From Propionimicrobium lymphophilum DSM 4903 (GTDB taxonomy: Bacteria; Actinomycetota; Actinomycetes; Propionibacteriales; Propionibacteriaceae), in NCBI RefSeq assembly GCF_000423485.1, contig NZ_AUIB01000004.1:21492-85491 (forward strand): 64,000 nucleotides of DNA, given 5' to 3'. Below, piece by piece: positions 17,254 to 26,524 of this stretch (the stretch's first letter is position 1; each line of letters opens with the position of its first letter). Both the position numbers and the translations under genes were made by a program. The notes under the pieces are model-generated. The model made no database searches and was not told the DNA's origin. It worked only from the letters and a program-made list of their open reading frames with translations.

Positions 17254-17352
17254 GCCACATTCGACACACAGTTGCCCACATGGCCTGGCTGCTGTGGCTG
17301 TTTCGTGACAATTCGTGCGCAATTTTTTGACGCAGCGCGATACTGGAAGGTG

Positions 17353-19029
17353 ATGAGTTTTATTGAGCCTCAGAATTCGCCAGGGCCGCTGATCGTGCAG
17401 TCCGACCGCACGCTGCTGCTCGAAATCAACCACCCCGACGCTCCCGCCTGCCGCGGCGACATCGCCCAGTTCGCGGAGCTCGAAAGAGCACCCGAGTACG
17501 TCCACACTTACCGCATCACGCCACTAGGGCTGTGGAATGCGCGCGCCGCTGGTCTAGACGCCGAGCAGGTGGTGCACGCGCTGCTCACCTGGTCGCGCTA
17601 CCCCGTGCCCGCTCACCTACTCATCGAAATCACCGACACCATGAGCCGCTACGGCGTGCTCACCATTGAACAGCACCCCACCCAAGGCTTGATCCTGGCG
17701 TCCAAAAACGCAGGCGTGCTGAAAGAGATCGTGGAAAACCCCAAAACCGACGGGCAGCTGGGCGCGCAGATCGACGACACCACCGTCATCGTGCACCCGT
17801 CCGAGCGCGGCGAACTGAAGCACACGCTGCTTAAGCTGGGTTGGCCGGCCGAGGATCTGGCCGGGTACGTGGACGGCGAGGCCCACCCCATTAGCCTTCT
17901 GGAGGACGGCTGGCAGGTTCGCGACTACCAACGGGAGGCCGCCGATAGCTTCTGGGCGGGCGGTTCCGGAGTCGTCGTGCTGCCGTGCGGGGCGGGCAAA
18001 ACCATCGTCGGTGCGGCTGCGATGGACCTGGCCAAAGCCACCACGCTAATTCTTTGCACCAACACCATCGCCGCCAGGCAGTGGCGCGACGAACTGATCG
18101 CGCGCACAACACTGACCCCCGACGAGATCGGCGAATACTCCGGCTCGCTCAAGCAGATTCGTCCGGTCACCATCGCCACCTACCAAGTGCTCACCACAAA
18201 GCGCGACGGCCTCCACCACCACATGGAGCTTTTCGGCGCCCGCGACTGGGGCCTGATCATCTACGACGAGGTGCACCTGCTGCCCGCGCCCGTTTTCAGG
18301 ATGGTCGCCGACCTGCAGGCCAGGCGACGTCTCGGGCTCACCGCAACCCTGGTTCGCGAGGACGGCCACGAGGCCGACGTCTTCAGCCTCATCGGGCCGA
18401 AACGCTACGCGGCGCCCTGGCGCGAAATCGAGAAACGGGGCTACATCGCCCCCGCCGACTGCGTCGAGGTGCGGGTGGACCTAGACCCCGACGAAAAGAT
18501 GCTATACGCCACCTCCGAGAAGGACGTGCGCTACCGGCTGGCAGCCAACGCGGACGCTAAAACCCACGCGGTGCAAGACCTGCTCGCGCTGCACGAGGGC
18601 GAGCCGACGCTCGTCATCGGGCAATACCTAGACCAGCTCGAGGCGCTGGCGGACAAGATCGGCGCCCCGCTCATCACCGGCAAAACCCCAAACAAGCTGC
18701 GCGAGGAATATTACGCACAATTCCGCACCGGCCAGATCAACCTGCTGGTGGTCAGCAAAGTGGCCAACTTCTCCATCGACCTGCCCGCTGCTCAAGTGGC
18801 CATCCAAGTATCCGGCACGTTCGGGTCCCGCCAAGAGGAAGCCCAACGGCTGGGCCGGCTGCTTCGTCCAAACCCGGAAGAGCCCGAGAAGGTAGCGCAC
18901 TTCTACAACGTCGTCACCCGCGACACATCCGACGCCGAATTCGCCGCCCACCGCCAGCGCTTCCTGACAGAACAGGGCTACTCGTACCGCATCGTGATGG
19001 CAGATCAGATTCTCCAGCAAAACAACTAG
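17353..19029 (+). CDS. XPB/Ssl2-type DNA repair helicase
   Basis: Superfamily 2 3'-5' DNA helicase of the XPB family, found in mycobacteria and relatives, 558 residues. An N-terminal helicase-associated region (1-190) precedes RecA domain 1, which has Walker A LPCGAGKTIVGA, the DEVH box LIIYDEVHLLPA and motif III GLTATLVREDG. Domain 2 contains VVSKVANFSIDLPAA and motif VI RQEEAQRLGRLLRP. The role in bacteria is uncertain (repair or transcription-coupled unwinding). A start at ATG 17353 or GTG 17350 is chosen because GATACT lies just upstream; a longer frame would extend back through the thiB riboswitch on the other strand. Confidence 0.92.
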   Translation: MSFIEPQNSPGPLIVQSDRTLLLEINHPDAPACRGDIAQFAELERAPEYVHTYRITPLGLWNARAAGLDAEQVVHALLTWSRYPVPAHLLIEITDTMSRYGVLTIEQHPTQGLILASKNAGVLKEIVENPKTDGQLGAQIDDTTVIVHPSERGELKHTLLKLGWPAEDLAGYVDGEAHPISLLEDGWQVRDYQREAADSFWAGGSGVVVLPCGAGKTIVGAAAMDLAKATTLILCTNTIAARQWRDELIARTTLTPDEIGEYSGSLKQIRPVTIATYQVLTTKRDGLHHHMELFGARDWGLIIYDEVHLLPAPVFRMVADLQARRRLGLTATLVREDGHEADVFSLIGPKRYAAPWREIEKRGYIAPADCVEVRVDLDPDEKMLYATSEKDVRYRLAANADAKTHAVQDLLALHEGEPTLVIGQYLDQLEALADKIGAPLITGKTPNKLREEYYAQFRTGQINLLVVSKVANFSIDLPAAQVAIQVSGTFGSRQEEAQRLGRLLRPNPEEPEKVAHFYNVVTRDTSDAEFAAHRQRFLTEQGYSYRIVMADQILQQNN

Positions 19030-19030
19030 T

Positions 19031-19073
19031 TGCTGGTTACCCTTTTTCCCTTGGCAACAAAAGGTAACCAGCA
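19031..19073 (+). terminator. Inverted repeat after XPB helicase
   Basis: TGCTGGTTACC pairs perfectly with GGTAACCAGCA across a pyrimidine-rich loop. No U-run follows, so it may be a weak or factor-dependent terminator. Confidence 0.45.
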
Positions 19074-19172
19074 GCAGCCGCGCGGCATTTGGATTAGCTT
19101 CTATTACATTAGGCGGCGCCGATAACGGCGTCTTCTGGTCTCGACTATGACAGTCGGCAAGGAGTAAGTGCA

Positions 19173-21359
19173 ATGGCGCAAAAATCGGTTGCCGAGGCTA
19201 AACCGGCAAATAAAGGCGGCAAGGGCGTCGCAGGCAAAAGACTTTCGGGCGGAACAGTCCTGGCATATTCGCTTGGCGACGTAGCCAACAACCTTTCGTT
19301 CCTGATGACGTCAATGTTCCTCATGATCTTCATGACGGACATCGCGGGCATCAGTGCGGGAATCGCGGGAACCATTTACCTGATCACCAAAGTGTGGGCG
19401 GGCATCTGCGACCTGACCGCTGGCCAAGTGGTCGACAGGCCGCGAACCAGATGGGGCACGCTGCGGCCGTGGCTGCTCTGGGTGTCCGGACCGCTAGCGC
19501 TAGTTTTCGTGCTGCTGTTCAGCGTCCCCTACGGTTGGGCACCTGACGGCAGCGCCCGCGTAGTTGCGTGGGTTCTGCTCTTCGACTGCGCCTTCCAGCT
19601 GTGCTACTCGTTTACCAACATTCCCTACGGCTCGCTGTCCGCCGCCATGACGCAGGACCCCGTCGACCGGTCCAGGCTCTCGGGCGCGCGCTCGATCGCC
19701 TCCTCAGCCACGGGCGTCATCCTGTCCCTGGTCGTCGCACCGCAGTTCCAGGACACCGCTGCCGACGGCATCCGCCAGAAATTCACGATAATCATGGCGG
19801 CGATCGCCGTCGTAGCGATCATCCTCTACCTGATCTGCTTCGCAAAGAGCAAAGAAGTCGTGCCGCGCTCCACCGGCAAGATGTCCATGAAGCGCACCTT
19901 CAAGATGGTCGGCCAGAACAAGCCGCTCCTGATTCTGTGTTCTGGCGCGTTCTTCGTCCTCGCCGCAATGTTCACGATGAACGCGGTCGGCATGTACTAC
20001 GCTCGAGAAATACTTGGCAGCGCCGGCTACTGGGTATTCCTGATGCTCTCGCAGACCGTCGGCACAATCATCGTTGCGTCGATCGTGCCCACCATCACGG
20101 TTCGTTTCGGCAAGCGAAACGGCTACCTGTACTGCGCGGTATTGACGGCCATCTCGTTCGTGCTCATCTTCTTCGTGCCCAACGGGGGCCTACCCATCGC
20201 GATCATCGCCTGGTTCCTGTTCGGTTTCGCCTCCGGTGGCACCAACGCGCTGATGTTCTCCATGCAGGCCGACACCGTCGACTATGGCGAATGGAAGTCC
20301 GGCGTCCGCGCGGAGGGCGGCTCCTACTCCGTGCTGTCGTTCATCCGTAAGTGCGGCCAGGGCCTCGGCGGCTGGGCCGGTGCGTTCGTCATCGGCCTGT
20401 TCGGCTACAACAAGGCCGGAGCAGACATTGAGCAAGTGCAGCTGGGCATCAAAGTGGCGATCGGCCTGCTGCCCGCGGCGCTAGCCCTGATCGCGGTGAT
20501 TATCATGCTGCGCTACCCGCTTTCCGCCGACTTGCACGCGCAGATCGTCAGCGAACTCAACGAGCGACGCACCCAGTCCGCGGTCTCTGAGGCTGCGGGT
20601 GTCGAAACCGAGGCCGTCGTCGTCGAAAAAGAGGTTGGTGACGGACGCACCACACTGCTACGCAAGGCAGGCACCGGGGCTCCCCCAATCGTGACGCTCT
20701 TCGGGCTGCGTGGTTCGGGCGCCACCGACATCGGCCCGATGGTTGCGAAGGAATTGGGCGTGCCGTTCGTCCAGCAGGCGTTCAGCTCCGAACAGCTCGC
20801 CAAGGTGGACGCTTCCGCGCTCATCTCGGACTCCGGCTTCGACCGCTGGCTGCGAAAGATCAGCTACACGGGCACGCAGGATTCGTTGCTTTCTGCGGCC
20901 GCAGACCAGGCATACGACCACACCATGGCCAGCAACAACACGCAGACCGTGCTCAAGGCGGTGTCGAACGGCGGTGTCCTGCTGGGACGCAACGGCGCGC
21001 TGGTGCTCGGCAAGGTGGTCGGCGCAATGCACATCCGGCTCGTCGCTCCGATCGGCAAACGCATCGAGCGGGTCTCGCAGCAGACCGGACTGCCCGCGTA
21101 CGAGGCTCAAGAACAGTGCGAGGCTGAAGACCGCATCCGCGCCGAAATGTCCCACAAGCTGTACCAGTGGGACCCGAACTCCGACGAGTACTACGACATG
21201 GTGATAAACACCGCAACCGTCACATACGAGCAGGTCGCCCGCATGATCGCCAGGTTCTACCTCAGCAAGTACCCCGACGCGAAGCCGACCGTCGAGGCGG
21301 CGACCTCCGGGGTCTCGCCTGCCATTAAAGAGGAGGAAGACTTCGAAGACCGCAAATAA
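19173..21359 (+). CDS. GPH-family MFS sugar transporter fused to a cytidylate-kinase-like domain
   Basis: A 728-residue two-part protein. Residues about 20-465 form a 12-helix sodium/proton symporter of the GPH (MelB/LacS/UidB) group: LAYSLGDVANNLSF, VVDRPRTRWGTLRPWLLW and QADTVDYGEWKSGVRAEGG are family signatures. Residues about 510-710 resemble the cytidylate kinase-like family (PF13189): LFGLRGSGATDIGPMVAKEL as a P-loop-like start without the usual Lys, then GVLLGRNGALVLG and VAPIGKRIERV. A charged linker of about 40 residues joins them, so the kinase-like domain would be cytosolic. There is a good AAGGAG site upstream and a terminator downstream, and the gene is monocistronic. The sugar and any phosphorylation activity are unknown; the domain may sense nucleotides or regulate transport. 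Confidence 0.85.
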   Translation: MAQKSVAEAKPANKGGKGVAGKRLSGGTVLAYSLGDVANNLSFLMTSMFLMIFMTDIAGISAGIAGTIYLITKVWAGICDLTAGQVVDRPRTRWGTLRPWLLWVSGPLALVFVLLFSVPYGWAPDGSARVVAWVLLFDCAFQLCYSFTNIPYGSLSAAMTQDPVDRSRLSGARSIASSATGVILSLVVAPQFQDTAADGIRQKFTIIMAAIAVVAIILYLICFAKSKEVVPRSTGKMSMKRTFKMVGQNKPLLILCSGAFFVLAAMFTMNAVGMYYAREILGSAGYWVFLMLSQTVGTIIVASIVPTITVRFGKRNGYLYCAVLTAISFVLIFFVPNGGLPIAIIAWFLFGFASGGTNALMFSMQADTVDYGEWKSGVRAEGGSYSVLSFIRKCGQGLGGWAGAFVIGLFGYNKAGADIEQVQLGIKVAIGLLPAALALIAVIIMLRYPLSADLHAQIVSELNERRTQSAVSEAAGVETEAVVVEKEVGDGRTTLLRKAGTGAPPIVTLFGLRGSGATDIGPMVAKELGVPFVQQAFSSEQLAKVDASALISDSGFDRWLRKISYTGTQDSLLSAAADQAYDHTMASNNTQTVLKAVSNGGVLLGRNGALVLGKVVGAMHIRLVAPIGKRIERVSQQTGLPAYEAQEQCEAEDRIRAEMSHKLYQWDPNSDEYYDMVINTATVTYEQVARMIARFYLSKYPDAKPTVEAATSGVSPAIKEEEDFEDRK

Positions 21360-21370
21360 CCAATAGCTAG

Positions 21371-21410
21371 ATATCGCCGGTCACATGCCCTAGTGGCCGG
21401 CGATATTTTG
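21371..21410 (+). terminator. Terminator after the transporter fusion
   Basis: ATATCGCCGGTCAC / GTGGCCGGCGATAT stem, 8-nt loop, followed by TTTTG. It overlaps the upstream side of the next gene's promoter. Confidence 0.85.
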
Positions 21411-21424
21411 TGCCCCGATTGTTC

Positions 21425-21430
21425 TAGACT
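21425..21430 (+). promoter_or_regulatory. -10 element of leaderless Nudix gene
   Basis: TAGACT followed by 7 nt and ATG; no ribosome-binding site. Confidence 0.55.
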
Positions 21431-21437
21431 GCGATGC

Positions 21438-21971
21438 ATGAGAGGCGAAAAAGTAGCGGATCCGAGCCTTCGTCCCATAAAACGACGCAAGGCCGCAAGG
21501 GTTCTGGTCGTTGCCGAGGGAACCGTCCTTTTGGAGGCCGATTCCGACCCGGGCATTCCCGGCAGCGACTGGTACGTGACCCCGGGTGGCGGCATCGACG
21601 AAGGCGAGGACGCAGTCACCGCCGCCGTTCGCGAGATGAAGGAGGAGACCGGGCTGGACGTCGAGCCGGGCCAGCTGGTCGGGCCCATCGCCAGGCGACT
21701 CGTCAAGCACGGGTACTCCGACCGGATCCTTATCCAGGAAGAGTTCTTCTACCGCCTAGACCTCGAGGCGAAATTCACCCCCTCCGACGCCGGCTTCACC
21801 GCGGACGAAAAAGAGTCCGTCAAAGGGTTTGCCTGGCTAACCCCCGAGGAGATCGCCCAAAACGAAGTCTGGCCCGCTCGCCTGCTGGAACTCTTCGACG
21901 CAGACTCCTCCACCCTCATCAACGACGTCCTAGACCTGGGCGAGGAAGAAGAATCCACCATCCCGGTTTAG
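21438..21971 (+). CDS. Nudix hydrolase
   Basis: A 177-residue pyrophosphohydrolase-type protein. The complete Nudix box (GGGIDEGEDAVTAAVREMKE followed by ETGLDV) fits GX5EX7REUXEEXGU and provides the metal-binding glutamates. Substrates of such proteins range from oxidised nucleotides to ADP-ribose, and nothing here narrows the choice. The C-terminal end is acidic (DLGEEEESTIPV). The start at 21438 is chosen on the TAGACT-N7-ATG leaderless pattern; an in-frame start at 21393 would fall inside the upstream terminator. Confidence 0.87.
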   Translation: MRGEKVADPSLRPIKRRKAARVLVVAEGTVLLEADSDPGIPGSDWYVTPGGGIDEGEDAVTAAVREMKEETGLDVEPGQLVGPIARRLVKHGYSDRILIQEEFFYRLDLEAKFTPSDAGFTADEKESVKGFAWLTPEEIAQNEVWPARLLELFDADSSTLINDVLDLGEEEESTIPV

Positions 21972-22004
21972 ATCCGGCTCCCATATCGGACATCAACAGA
22001 TCAG

Positions 22005-22107
22005 TGGGAACCAAAATGTCCGTACTCGAGCTTTTCTGCACCCGTTAATAATTCTCTAGTTAGCGGGAGCCAAAACATTCGACTACGAACTTTTCTGTTC
22101 CCGTTAT
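22005..22107. repeat. Tandem pair of small A/T-armed hairpins (left of repeat copy 2)
   Basis: Hairpin c (about 22005-22046) and hairpin d (about 22062-22105) each show a GGGAnCCAAAA / TTTTCTG-CCCG type stem with a TCG-N4-CGA-like core (CGTACTCGA, CGACTACGA). They lie just after the Nudix stop and could terminate it. Confidence 0.6.
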
Positions 22108-22132
22108 TTTCGACGACGTGTTGGTTGGCCTT

Positions 22133-22549
22133 GGTGCTCTTGGTTGGTGGTTAGCTTGGACATTCTCGGTTGGCGGTAGGCCTTGCTGCTTCTCGGCGGT
22201 TGTGGGATTCGGGTCTTTGCGTCACTGGCAACGTGTCTCCGCTCCTAATTCAAGCGCTATTGCGCTTGAATGCCGTTGCTTTCGCCACGCCTTGATGTTT
22301 CTTCAAAGACCCGAACTCCCACAACCTCATGCCTTTAGGTGGTCATCCGAATTATTGCGTCAAAAAAGGCTCGTCTACGAGCCAAATCTGCCGCAATAGC
22401 GCGGTGAACACTTAACTGAACGAGGCTGGTGGAGCTGGGTTGGGTTGGCGAGCATCGAGGCGTGGCGAGAGCGAAATCTCGTCAATCGCGAAAGCGATGA
22501 GAGATAAACGAAGACACGGCGACTCGCTCGACAACCCAACCCAGACCAG
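22133..22549 (+). repeat. Structured intergenic repeat, copy 2 (near full length)
   Basis: A leader of GGTGCTCTTGGTTGGTGG type (22133-22198) precedes module A (22199-22325), B (22326-22428) and C (22430-22549). The module A tip stem is TTCAAGCGC-TATT-GCGCTTGAA. Module C ends in GAAGACACGGCGACTCGCTC and CAACCCAACCCAGACCAG. It fills the space between the convergent Nudix and DUF2207 genes; no protein is encoded. Confidence 0.88.
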
Positions 22550-22595
22550 AAACCGACCATTAAAGTCCAGGCCAGACACAAACCTCGAGAAATCT

Positions 22596-22628
22596 GGCAG
22601 CCCAATACCGTCACACGAGGGTGTTGGG
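22596..22628 (-). terminator. Possible terminator of the DUF2207 gene
   Basis: Minus-strand CCCAACACC / GGTATTGGG hairpin just past the stop codon. It lacks a clear U-run. Confidence 0.35.
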
Positions 22629-22637
22629 TATTTGCGG

Positions 22638-24353
22638 TTAGCCCCTGGAGTACAGGCGTCCTTCAAGGGTGGTGACGAAGTTATCCAGGCTGGCCGGCAG
22701 GTCCTGCAGCTGCCAGTTGGCTGGGCCGTGGTACCAGTCGATGTCGTTGGGATCGGCGACTCCGGGGTCGTCGTCGGCTTTGCCGAACGCGTTCACCCAA
22801 CGGTCCTGAGAACCTAGGACAACGGAGTACGGAAGTACCTTCGAGTATTCCTTCAGCTCGTCGTCGCCGAACATCTGCGTCGACTGGGTCTGAAGCTGGA
22901 GAGATAGCAAGTCGAGGCCGCGAAGAATCGCGCTGCCCTTCGCCGAGCGTCTAGGCATCACCTGGGCAAGAAAAAGCAGGCCAATTGCGAAACCAACAAA
23001 CGCGATTCCTGTTAGGCCATACTTGGTGAACGCAACCAGCAGGCCAAGCGTCACCAACGAAATAATCAGGGTGACGACGCCCACGGTTTGGAATCCGCTC
23101 CGCACCCGGTCGGGGCGAGACTTGAACCAGCCCTGCTTGACGACCTCTTCGTAAAGTTTGTCCTGAACCCCCTCGATGGAGTCACCGATTGTTTTCGGCA
23201 GAGCAGACAACCTTACGGGCGCAGCGCCAGCCGGAACGATGGCGTCCAGCAGCTCCCGCTCGTAGTCGAGAAGATGATCGGAGCCTTCGAGACGATCCAG
23301 GCGCCACTCGGTGCTGGCGAATTCACGCTCGCGTGGCAACTCCGTGATCAGCAGATGCCCGCGCTGTGCCAAATCTAGAATCGTCGCGGTCACGTCCACC
23401 GGATCAACCTGCTCGTCGAGCAGCGTACCGATCATGCCCGGACGGACGGCCTCGTGCAGCATGAACGAAACCTGGCCCTCCGCCACTGGAGAAAACTCGG
23501 CGATCAGGGCCGGCTCGGTGTCGCGGTTGTTGTCTCTGCCGCGGTGCCAGTGCAGCAACAGCAGAGCGCCCGCGCCAGCCAGAGCAACTGCCAGCGCCAC
23601 CAGCGAATACGGCATGTTAGCGGAGAAGGCGCGATCTAGCGTCCACTCCTCCTCGAGCACCTCGTTAGGTTTGACGATCGACTCCTTCAGCTTGAACTCC
23701 AGCTGAACGACCTGCCCGGCGCCCAAAGCCCTATTGGTGAAGCTCGGGTAGCGCGATTGATAGGTGGAGGCCGCAAAAGTGTCGCAACTGACCAGGGCTG
23801 CCGGGGCGCCAGCCTGGCAATCGACGTCAGCAACGAGTGCCCTGCCGGTGCTGACCTCGCCCGTCACCTTCTTAGCACCAACGGACAGGCCCTGGACGAC
23901 CCGCCAGTTGACTGTCGTCAACGGGTCGGAACCCTCGACGCGCTCACCTTTGAAAGCCGCGCCGCGAACCGAATAGCTGATCTCGATCGGCTTTTTGCCG
24001 GCCTTGGAGCCGCTAACCTGGATGACCGTGTAGCCCTCGTCCTCGCTCACCTCGGCACCCAAATCGGTGCCGTCAGCTGTGGCGGAGACATCAAAAATGT
24101 CGAAAACGTAGTTCGCGTAGTCGTAGGCAGGCAGCGTGTTTTCGATGCGTTGGGTAATATCTGGAGCCGCGTCCGCGAAAGTCAGTTTCTGATTGACGTG
24201 CAGCGTGCCGTCCTCGTCGACGGAACCCGACACCTCTAAAGTTTCTGCAACGCTCGGATCGGCGTGGGCCACCGGCACACAGAAAAGCGCCAGCAGGGCA
24301 CACAAAAATACGGCCAGCTGCGCGGTGACGCCGCGGCGGTGCTTGAAAGACAC
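22638..24353 (-). CDS. DUF2207-type predicted membrane protein
   Basis: A 571-residue protein with a signal peptide (VTAQLAVFLCALLALFCVPVAHA). An extracytoplasmic beta-rich domain follows (about 25-225, including ETLEVSGSVDEDGTLHVNQK and NYVFDIFDVSA), then a transmembrane helix near 240-260 (SLVALAVALAGAGALLLLHW). A cytosolic region carries a second membrane pair near 415-460, and a Gly/Ser-poor tail closes it. This matches the DUF2207 architecture, whose function is unknown. The start is GTG at 24353, with AGGAG 5 nt upstream; the longer frame lacks a site. It is transcribed away from the metallopeptidase gene from a 91-bp divergent region. Confidence 0.82.
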   Translation of the reverse strand: MSFKHRRGVTAQLAVFLCALLALFCVPVAHADPSVAETLEVSGSVDEDGTLHVNQKLTFADAAPDITQRIENTLPAYDYANYVFDIFDVSATADGTDLGAEVSEDEGYTVIQVSGSKAGKKPIEISYSVRGAAFKGERVEGSDPLTTVNWRVVQGLSVGAKKVTGEVSTGRALVADVDCQAGAPAALVSCDTFAASTYQSRYPSFTNRALGAGQVVQLEFKLKESIVKPNEVLEEEWTLDRAFSANMPYSLVALAVALAGAGALLLLHWHRGRDNNRDTEPALIAEFSPVAEGQVSFMLHEAVRPGMIGTLLDEQVDPVDVTATILDLAQRGHLLITELPREREFASTEWRLDRLEGSDHLLDYERELLDAIVPAGAAPVRLSALPKTIGDSIEGVQDKLYEEVVKQGWFKSRPDRVRSGFQTVGVVTLIISLVTLGLLVAFTKYGLTGIAFVGFAIGLLFLAQVMPRRSAKGSAILRGLDLLSLQLQTQSTQMFGDDELKEYSKVLPYSVVLGSQDRWVNAFGKADDDPGVADPNDIDWYHGPANWQLQDLPASLDNFVTTLEGRLYSRG

Positions 24354-24432
24354 GATGGCTCCTAGATAGCACGAGCAATTATCAACCAGATTAACAGCAT
24401 CGCTCGCCCGGACGATCAATAACTAAGCCGTG

Positions 24433-24438
24433 TAGTCT
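24433..24438 (+). promoter_or_regulatory. -10 element of leaderless metallopeptidase gene
   Basis: TAGTCT, 6 nt, then GTG. Confidence 0.55.
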
Positions 24439-24444
24439 GGTTGA

Positions 24445-25494
24445 GTGAGCAGCAGAAATCCGTGGGCGACTTTCCCGTCTGGTTCGGCAGGTGGGCGGCG
24501 TCGGCGAGTCAGCAACCAATCTTGGCCTCTGCCCACACAACAACGCGGACGCAGCCGGAAAGGCATCAACCCGCTCGCCAAACTACTCAGGTGGATCGGC
24601 ACCGCGCTGTTTATCATCTACACTTTCCTGAACCTGGTGGGCATGCTCACCGACGGGGACGTCTCCAGCGACAGCCGCATCCAAGAGCACTACAACAACG
24701 AGAGTTACCAGATTCCACAGGCCGATTCGCGCCCGCCAGCACTGCCGTCCCCCGCTACGTACGAGCAGGCGAAGTCGTTCTTGGTGGACAATCCCATCTA
24801 TGATCAGCAGGTGCTCAGCCCGGTTCGCTGCGACATAAACCCGATAGATTTATCCCGCGCCTCCGCAAGACAGATCGAACAGCACCTGAACGACTACACC
24901 TCATGCCTCATGCGGGTCTTCGGCCCGGCCATCGAGGGGGCCGGCTTCACCGCAGTGCGCCCGCCCGTCACCGTTTACGACGGGACCATCTACACCGCAT
25001 GCGGCGAGATGCCCGAATACAACGCCGCCTACTGTGCCGCCGACCAGCAGGTGTACTTCGCCAAGCGGCTCGCCGACATTTTCCCCCGCGAATACCTCGA
25101 CGTGCCGTTCGTCGCGGAAAGCGTCCTGGCCCACGAGTTTGGCCACGCCATCCAGGGACGCACAGGCATTCTTATCTCCGAGCGCGCTTACGAGCAGCAG
25201 TTGAGTGAGCTCGACGCCCTCGAATTTTCCCGCCGCACCGAGGTTCAGGCCGACTGTTGGGCGGGCCAGTTCAATTCGTCCGTCAACGATTCCATCGGCA
25301 TCGGCGCAAGCGACCAGCGACGCCTCGCCAGCTTCTTCTCAACCCTCGGCGACGACGCACTAACCGGCGACCCCAACGCCGTCGGCAACCATGGGCGCGG
25401 CGAAAGCCGTCAACGCTGGTACACCACCGGAACCCAAGAGACTTCCATGGGCGCATGCAACACGTTTGTCGCGCCAAGCAACACGGTTAAATAG
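24445..25494 (+). CDS. Neutral zinc metallopeptidase (YpfJ/PF04228-like), membrane anchored
   Basis: A 349-residue protein with an Arg-rich cytosolic N-terminus, one transmembrane helix (LLRWIGTALFIIYTFLNLVG, about 47-67) and an extracellular catalytic domain. The zinc motif is HEFGH in ESVLAHEFGHAIQGRTG; the downstream EVQADCWAG supplies the conserved Glu/Asp region. Cysteines in SPVRCDIN, YTSCLMR, YTACGEM and AAYCAAD may form disulphides. The start is GTG at 24445, placed by the TAGTCT-N6 leaderless pattern. The biological substrate is unknown. Confidence 0.85.
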   Translation: MSSRNPWATFPSGSAGGRRRRVSNQSWPLPTQQRGRSRKGINPLAKLLRWIGTALFIIYTFLNLVGMLTDGDVSSDSRIQEHYNNESYQIPQADSRPPALPSPATYEQAKSFLVDNPIYDQQVLSPVRCDINPIDLSRASARQIEQHLNDYTSCLMRVFGPAIEGAGFTAVRPPVTVYDGTIYTACGEMPEYNAAYCAADQQVYFAKRLADIFPREYLDVPFVAESVLAHEFGHAIQGRTGILISERAYEQQLSELDALEFSRRTEVQADCWAGQFNSSVNDSIGIGASDQRRLASFFSTLGDDALTGDPNAVGNHGRGESRQRWYTTGTQETSMGACNTFVAPSNTVK

Positions 25495-25539
25495 CCGCTT
25501 CTAACTCTGGTTTCGTTGGACGGTTTCCGACGGCTGCTG

Positions 25540-25933
25540 GCCTGGGTGCTGAAGGTCGCCTGACGGCATGGCTGCTTAAGGTCGGCTGCTGGCCTGGGTT
25601 GGGTTGTCGAGCGAGTCGCCGTGTCTTCGTTTATCTCTCATCGCTTTCGCGATTAACGAGCTATCACTCCCGACACGCCTCGATGCTCGCCAACCCAGCT
25701 CCACCAGCCTCGCTTATTAAGTGGTCGCGACATTACTGCGGCAGATTTGGCTCGTAGACGAGCCCTTTTTGACGCAATAATTCGGATGACCACCTAAAGG
25801 CATGAGGTTGTGGGAGTTCGGGTCTTTGAAGAAACATCAAGGCGTGGCGAAAGCGACGATATCCAAGCGCCAAAGCACTTGGATGAGGAGCGGAGACACG
25901 TAGCCAGTGACGCAAAGACCCGAATCCCACAAC
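25540..25933 (-). repeat. Structured intergenic repeat, copy 3 (reverse orientation)
   Basis: A GGTCGGCTGCTGGCC spacer (about 25540-25590) is followed, on the minus strand relative to copies 2 and 4, by modules C (25591-25715), B (25716-25805) and A (25806-25933). The tip of A reads, in module orientation, ATCCAAGTGC-TTTG-GCGCTTGGAT, which keeps pairing through one U-G wobble. It lies between the convergent metallopeptidase and ispF genes. The rest of the 25495-26047 gap is repeat-like flank with no gene. Confidence 0.87.
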
Positions 25934-26047
25934 CGTCGAAAACCGTTCAACGAAACCACAGACGAGTCGCAACCAAACCAGCAACCGACCTGCAGCTACA
26001 AAGTAAGCCACAAGCAGCAACCGACGAGAACGTATCGGAAAGAAAAG

Positions 26048-26518
26048 TTAAATACTCTGCACTAGCGCGGTGGCGATTGCTGCTACACCCTCGCCGCGTC
26101 CGGTAAGGCCTAGGCCATCAGTTGTGGTTGCTGACACGGCTACCGGCGCACCGAGTGCGTCGGTTAGGACGTCTTGCGCCTCGACACGTCGGGCAGCCAT
26201 GCGCGGACGGTTACCAATGACCTGCACCGCGACGTTGACCGGCGCAAAACCGGCTTCGGCGAGACGTCTAACGGTCTCGCGGATGAAGGCTACGCCGCTG
26301 GCACCGGACCACTGTGGCTCGGAGGTGCCGAAGTTGGAGCCCATGTCGCCAAGCCCTGCAGCGCTGAGCAGCGCGTCACACATTGCGTGGGCGGCGACGT
26401 CGCCGTCAGAATGGCCGGCCAGGCCCTTCGGCTCGTCGGGAAAATGCAGCCCTGCGACGTGCATTTCTACACCGTCCTTCAACTGATGTACGTCGGTGCC
26501 GATGCCAACTCGAATCAT
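26048..26518 (-). CDS. ispF: 2-C-methyl-D-erythritol 2,4-cyclodiphosphate synthase IspF
   Basis: Fifth step of the MEP isoprenoid pathway: cyclises CDP-methylerythritol 2-phosphate, releasing CMP. The 156-residue length is standard. The metal ligands are in GIGTDVHQL; the following [20 protein letters not shown] and the C-terminal [19 protein letters not shown] complete the family signature. It starts 6 bp after the ispD stop; the two genes encode adjacent pathway steps (IspE acts between them). Confidence 0.95.
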   Translation of the reverse strand: MIRVGIGTDVHQLKDGVEMHVAGLHFPDEPKGLAGHSDGDVAAHAMCDALLSAAGLGDMGSNFGTSEPQWSGASGVAFIRETVRRLAEAGFAPVNVAVQVIGNRPRMAARRVEAQDVLTDALGAPVAVSATTTDGLGLTGRGEGVAAIATALVQSI

Positions 26519-26524
26519 GCTTTC

